Positions 62,361 to 64,000 of a stretch of DNA of 64,000 bases are shown in pieces. The position numbers and the translations under genes were made by a program. The notes beneath the pieces are model-generated. The model ran no database searches. It saw nothing but the letters and a program-made list of their open reading frames with translations, and was not told the origin of the DNA. This DNA is from CBDBES01 sp965204465. GTDB taxonomy: Bacteria > Spirochaetota > Leptospiria > Turneriellales > CBDBES01. Numbering within the stretch: the first letter of the stretch is position 1; each line of letters starts with the position of its first letter. The stretch spans positions 682,001 through 746,000 of the forward strand of contig OZ241995.1 in NCBI GenBank assembly GCA_965204465.1. Direction: 5' to 3'.

Positions 62361-63028
62361 ATGAGCTATTTATGAATATATTCCATAAAAAATTTGTTTT
62401 ATTCTTTCTTTTATCCATAAATTCTTTTCTGATGATCCATAAGAATATTCTTGGTGAAGAAGGGAAGACAAAAAAAGAGAAATATTTCTCCCAAGCCAAT
62501 ACAATCGAATATGCTGGTTCTATATCCACTTCATTCAATTATAGAGATCCAAATGAAATTATTTGTTGTGCTGGTTATTCCATCCATTTAAATATTGATC
62601 CTACTATTGCCTATTATTTGATCAATGCACTACATATAGACATGAGCCTGGGATTCTATTTTTCTTACAGAGGGGGGATGGCTTCAGAAAACAACAGGAG
62701 AATCATTTCATGGAGAAATAGGGTTTCTCTCAATATATCTCCATCCATTGGGGCTGGGTACACCTTCATGATCGTGGATAATCTTTTCTTTGATATCAAC
62801 GGTAGTATAGGGGGTGGTATTCCTATTATCAATGAACATGCTTCCAAGTACTATTCCGTATTTATAAGAATTGGATTCAATTTTAAATTCGCCCTGGGGA
62901 ATGGACTCATCAATTCAGGAATGGACTATTCAATAAGATATGCAATACCCGAAGGTCCTTCCAGGGATTCATTGTCCAATGATCTTTACCTCAGGCTGGG
63001 ATATTCCATATACTTTCATCTAGATTGA
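62357..63028 (+). CDS. OMP-like protein, pair member 2, copy 2 (patch-diverged)
   Basis: A 223-residue copy of the gene at 51565. The signal peptide and the central strands are nearly the same at the DNA level. Four stretches are rewritten: AGSISTSFNYRDPNEIICCAG, the IDPTIA turn, NGSIGGGIPIINEHASKYYS with a net four-residue gain, and YAIPEGPSRDSLSND. These correspond to putative surface loops. Confidence 0.72.
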   Translation: MNELFMNIFHKKFVLFFLLSINSFLMIHKNILGEEGKTKKEKYFSQANTIEYAGSISTSFNYRDPNEIICCAGYSIHLNIDPTIAYYLINALHIDMSLGFYFSYRGGMASENNRRIISWRNRVSLNISPSIGAGYTFMIVDNLFFDINGSIGGGIPIINEHASKYYSVFIRIGFNFKFALGNGLINSGMDYSIRYAIPEGPSRDSLSNDLYLRLGYSIYFHLD

Positions 63029-63053
63029 TCCGTGTACCAGCGATGCCTATTGA

Positions 63054-63212
63054 ATGAAAAAATATATTCTACATCATATTCTTAAAAGATTATTCCTATT
63101 CTTCTTTGTTTTCATGATCGTATGCTTATTTATAGGATCAGGAGTTATAGCCCCCTCGTTTTTCTCGCTAGGCTATATACCGCTTGACATCTTAAACGTA
63201 GCTAGACTATAG
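63054..63212 (+). pseudogene. 5' remnant of the LptF-like gene
   Basis: The first 30 or so codons (MKKYILHHILKRLFLFFFVF and on to IGSG) match the permease gene at 52250. The frame then runs through unrelated filler and stops after 52 codons. Only one membrane helix is left. It could still be translated as a small membrane peptide, but it is most simply debris. Confidence 0.78.
63144..63211. other. 68-base filler with an inverted repeat between two gene remnants
   Basis: The sequence between the LptF-like remnant and the 393-residue-gene remnant matches neither parent. It contains tatagcc and ggctata about 18 bases apart and ends in gctagactatag. It may be a scar of a lost mobile element or end-joining filler. 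I recognise no attachment site. Confidence 0.35.
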
Positions 63213-63602
63213 ACATTCGCATTCATTTAACCGTGCCTATTCGTCTGGGAAAATATATAACCCTAAATACAAAAAAATTGATCGATGATGGAATGAAAGG
63301 ATATTTTACAAGACAGTCAAAAGATAAATATTTATGAAATAGATACCAATCATAAGAAAATTACAAAAATTGCAAAAGGATCTTTAAGAATTCATTCCCA
63401 TATAGACTCAAAAGAAAGGATATTAAAAGAATTCTCCAATAGGTTCTATATCCGCAGGGTTTCTTATTCAAGGATTCATGGCCTATTATTCTTTACAATA
63501 GGCAGACTCTCCGTGGTTAAGACAGATAGAATGCGTAGAAAAAGCATTCTACAAAAATTTCTGGGCTATTTCGTCAGAAGAACAAAAACGCAAAACAACT
63601 AG
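63212..63602 (+). pseudogene. internal remnant of the 393-residue exported gene, frameshifted
   Basis: It is homologous to 50409-50800 (DIRIHLTVPIRLGKYITLNT through KFLGYF). An 8-base deletion between short tattta repeats near 63330 shifts the frame and gives a stop. Homology ends near agaagaacaaa, where sequence of the next gene begins. Confidence 0.8.
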
Positions 63603-63700
63603 AATCTGATGAACCATTCACTAAACTATCAACAATCAGTATTATTGTTAAGATATACGAAAGTAGTAATGAGTATAAAGATCGTTTGCAAGGATTATTA

Positions 63701-64000
63701 ATGGCTTATTTGAGAACTCAAAGGACCGAGATACAATCTCAGGATAAAAAAACCGATTGGGAAGCAATATTTAAAGAAGAAATTATATATCTATTATTCA
63801 TTGAGAAAAAATTAGGAGATATAGAGAAACCTAATTTACAGGACGCTGATTTACAGGGCTTTCGTTTAGTCAAAGCTGATTTAAAAGGCGCTAATTTATC
63901 TTATACTAACTTAAAGTCCGCTTTGTTACAGGAAGCTAAATTAAACGGAGCTGACTTACATGGTACTATTTTAGAAGGAGCCTTCATAGATAAAGCTAAC
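63701..64000 (+). CDS. pentapeptide-repeat protein, partial (runs off the window)
   Basis: From the ATG at 63701 the frame is open to the window end. After a helical, charged segment (TDWEAIFKEEIIYLLFIEKKLG), pentapeptide repeats of the A(D/N)LxX type follow: NLQDADLQGF, ADLKGANLSY, LNGADLHGT and so on. These form a right-handed quadrilateral beta-helix. The frame is also open upstream to about 63590, where it meets the pseudogene remnant, so the natural N-terminus may have been cut off. The function cannot be told from the part seen. Confidence 0.75.
   Translation, partial: MAYLRTQRTEIQSQDKKTDWEAIFKEEIIYLLFIEKKLGDIEKPNLQDADLQGFRLVKADLKGANLSYTNLKSALLQEAKLNGADLHGTILEGAFIDKAN

Larger units (their letters stand above)
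61640..63143. repeat. 1.5-kb duplicated block, copy 2 (OMP pair)
   Basis: Second copy of 50846-52339. It ends within the LptF-like gene at ggatcagga, after which an unrelated 68-base filler follows. Confidence 0.88.

Noticed and set aside
63144..63211. Integron attC or phage attachment site in the filler
   Set aside because: An inverted repeat is present but no integron core sites, no integrase and no tRNA gene are nearby.
1..64000. tRNA, rRNA or known riboswitches
   Set aside because: I read the intergenic gaps and saw no cloverleaf with a CCA-type end, no rRNA-like sequence and no recognisable riboswitch core. A covariance-model scan would be needed to be certain.

Overview
This window is AT-rich Gram-negative chromosomal DNA. 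It combines housekeeping genes (queF, nadC, ttcA, ubiE/menG, recA, ftsQ-ftsA-ftsZ, comEC, hemX-like/hemA) with many signal-peptide, lipoprotein and beta-barrel-like genes. The loose lipoboxes, a DUF374 acyltransferase, LPS-transport permeases and the hemX/hemA pair fit a spirochaete of the Leptospira side best. That placement is an inference from gene content, not from any search.

Bases 1-13,600 hold tRNA-modification and NAD genes, one IS481-like insertion sequence with clear inverted repeats, a methyltransferase/PilZ-like pair, a six-domain hybrid histidine kinase and a secreted protein built from fourteen 28-residue repeats. Bases 13,741-14,540 are twenty tandem copies of a 40-bp unit. Each carries a 10-bp-stem palindrome, and the array runs into the start codon of a Fic AMP-transferase. 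Bases 15,855-27,700 hold surface-sugar genes, a menaquinone methyltransferase/thioesterase pair, recA, the division cluster and comEC.

Bases 27,670-33,040 are a six-copy tandem array of outer-membrane-like genes. Each unit has copied the extreme 3' end of comEC. Bases 33,095-38,295 return to core functions: acyltransferase, lipoprotein, sodium symporter, hemX-like and hemA.

Bases 38,300-64,000 are a rearranged accessory region. A 1581-residue lipoprotein ending in a seven-bladed RCC1 propeller is followed by a V8-like serine protease lipoprotein and a small secreted protein. The last three RCC1 blades are copied three more times without promoter or signal peptide (45.8, 48.8 and 56.5 kb). 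The protease and small-protein genes are copied with two of them. Fragments of a fused LptF-LptG permease are copied too and remain identical in protein sequence to the intact gene at 58.5-60.75 kb, so the duplications are recent. Yet the RCC1, protease and small-protein copies differ in short clustered patches that are nearly all amino-acid replacements. An OMP gene pair duplicated at 50.9 and 61.7 kb shows the same patchwork in one member. This looks like an expressed locus plus silent or alternative cassettes, a surface-diversification system similar in principle to gene-conversion systems such as vls. Around it lie a second, split Lpt-like transporter with a truncated last subunit, a HEPN-domain gene whose partner is cut off by a cassette, and gene debris. 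A pentapeptide-repeat gene runs off the end.
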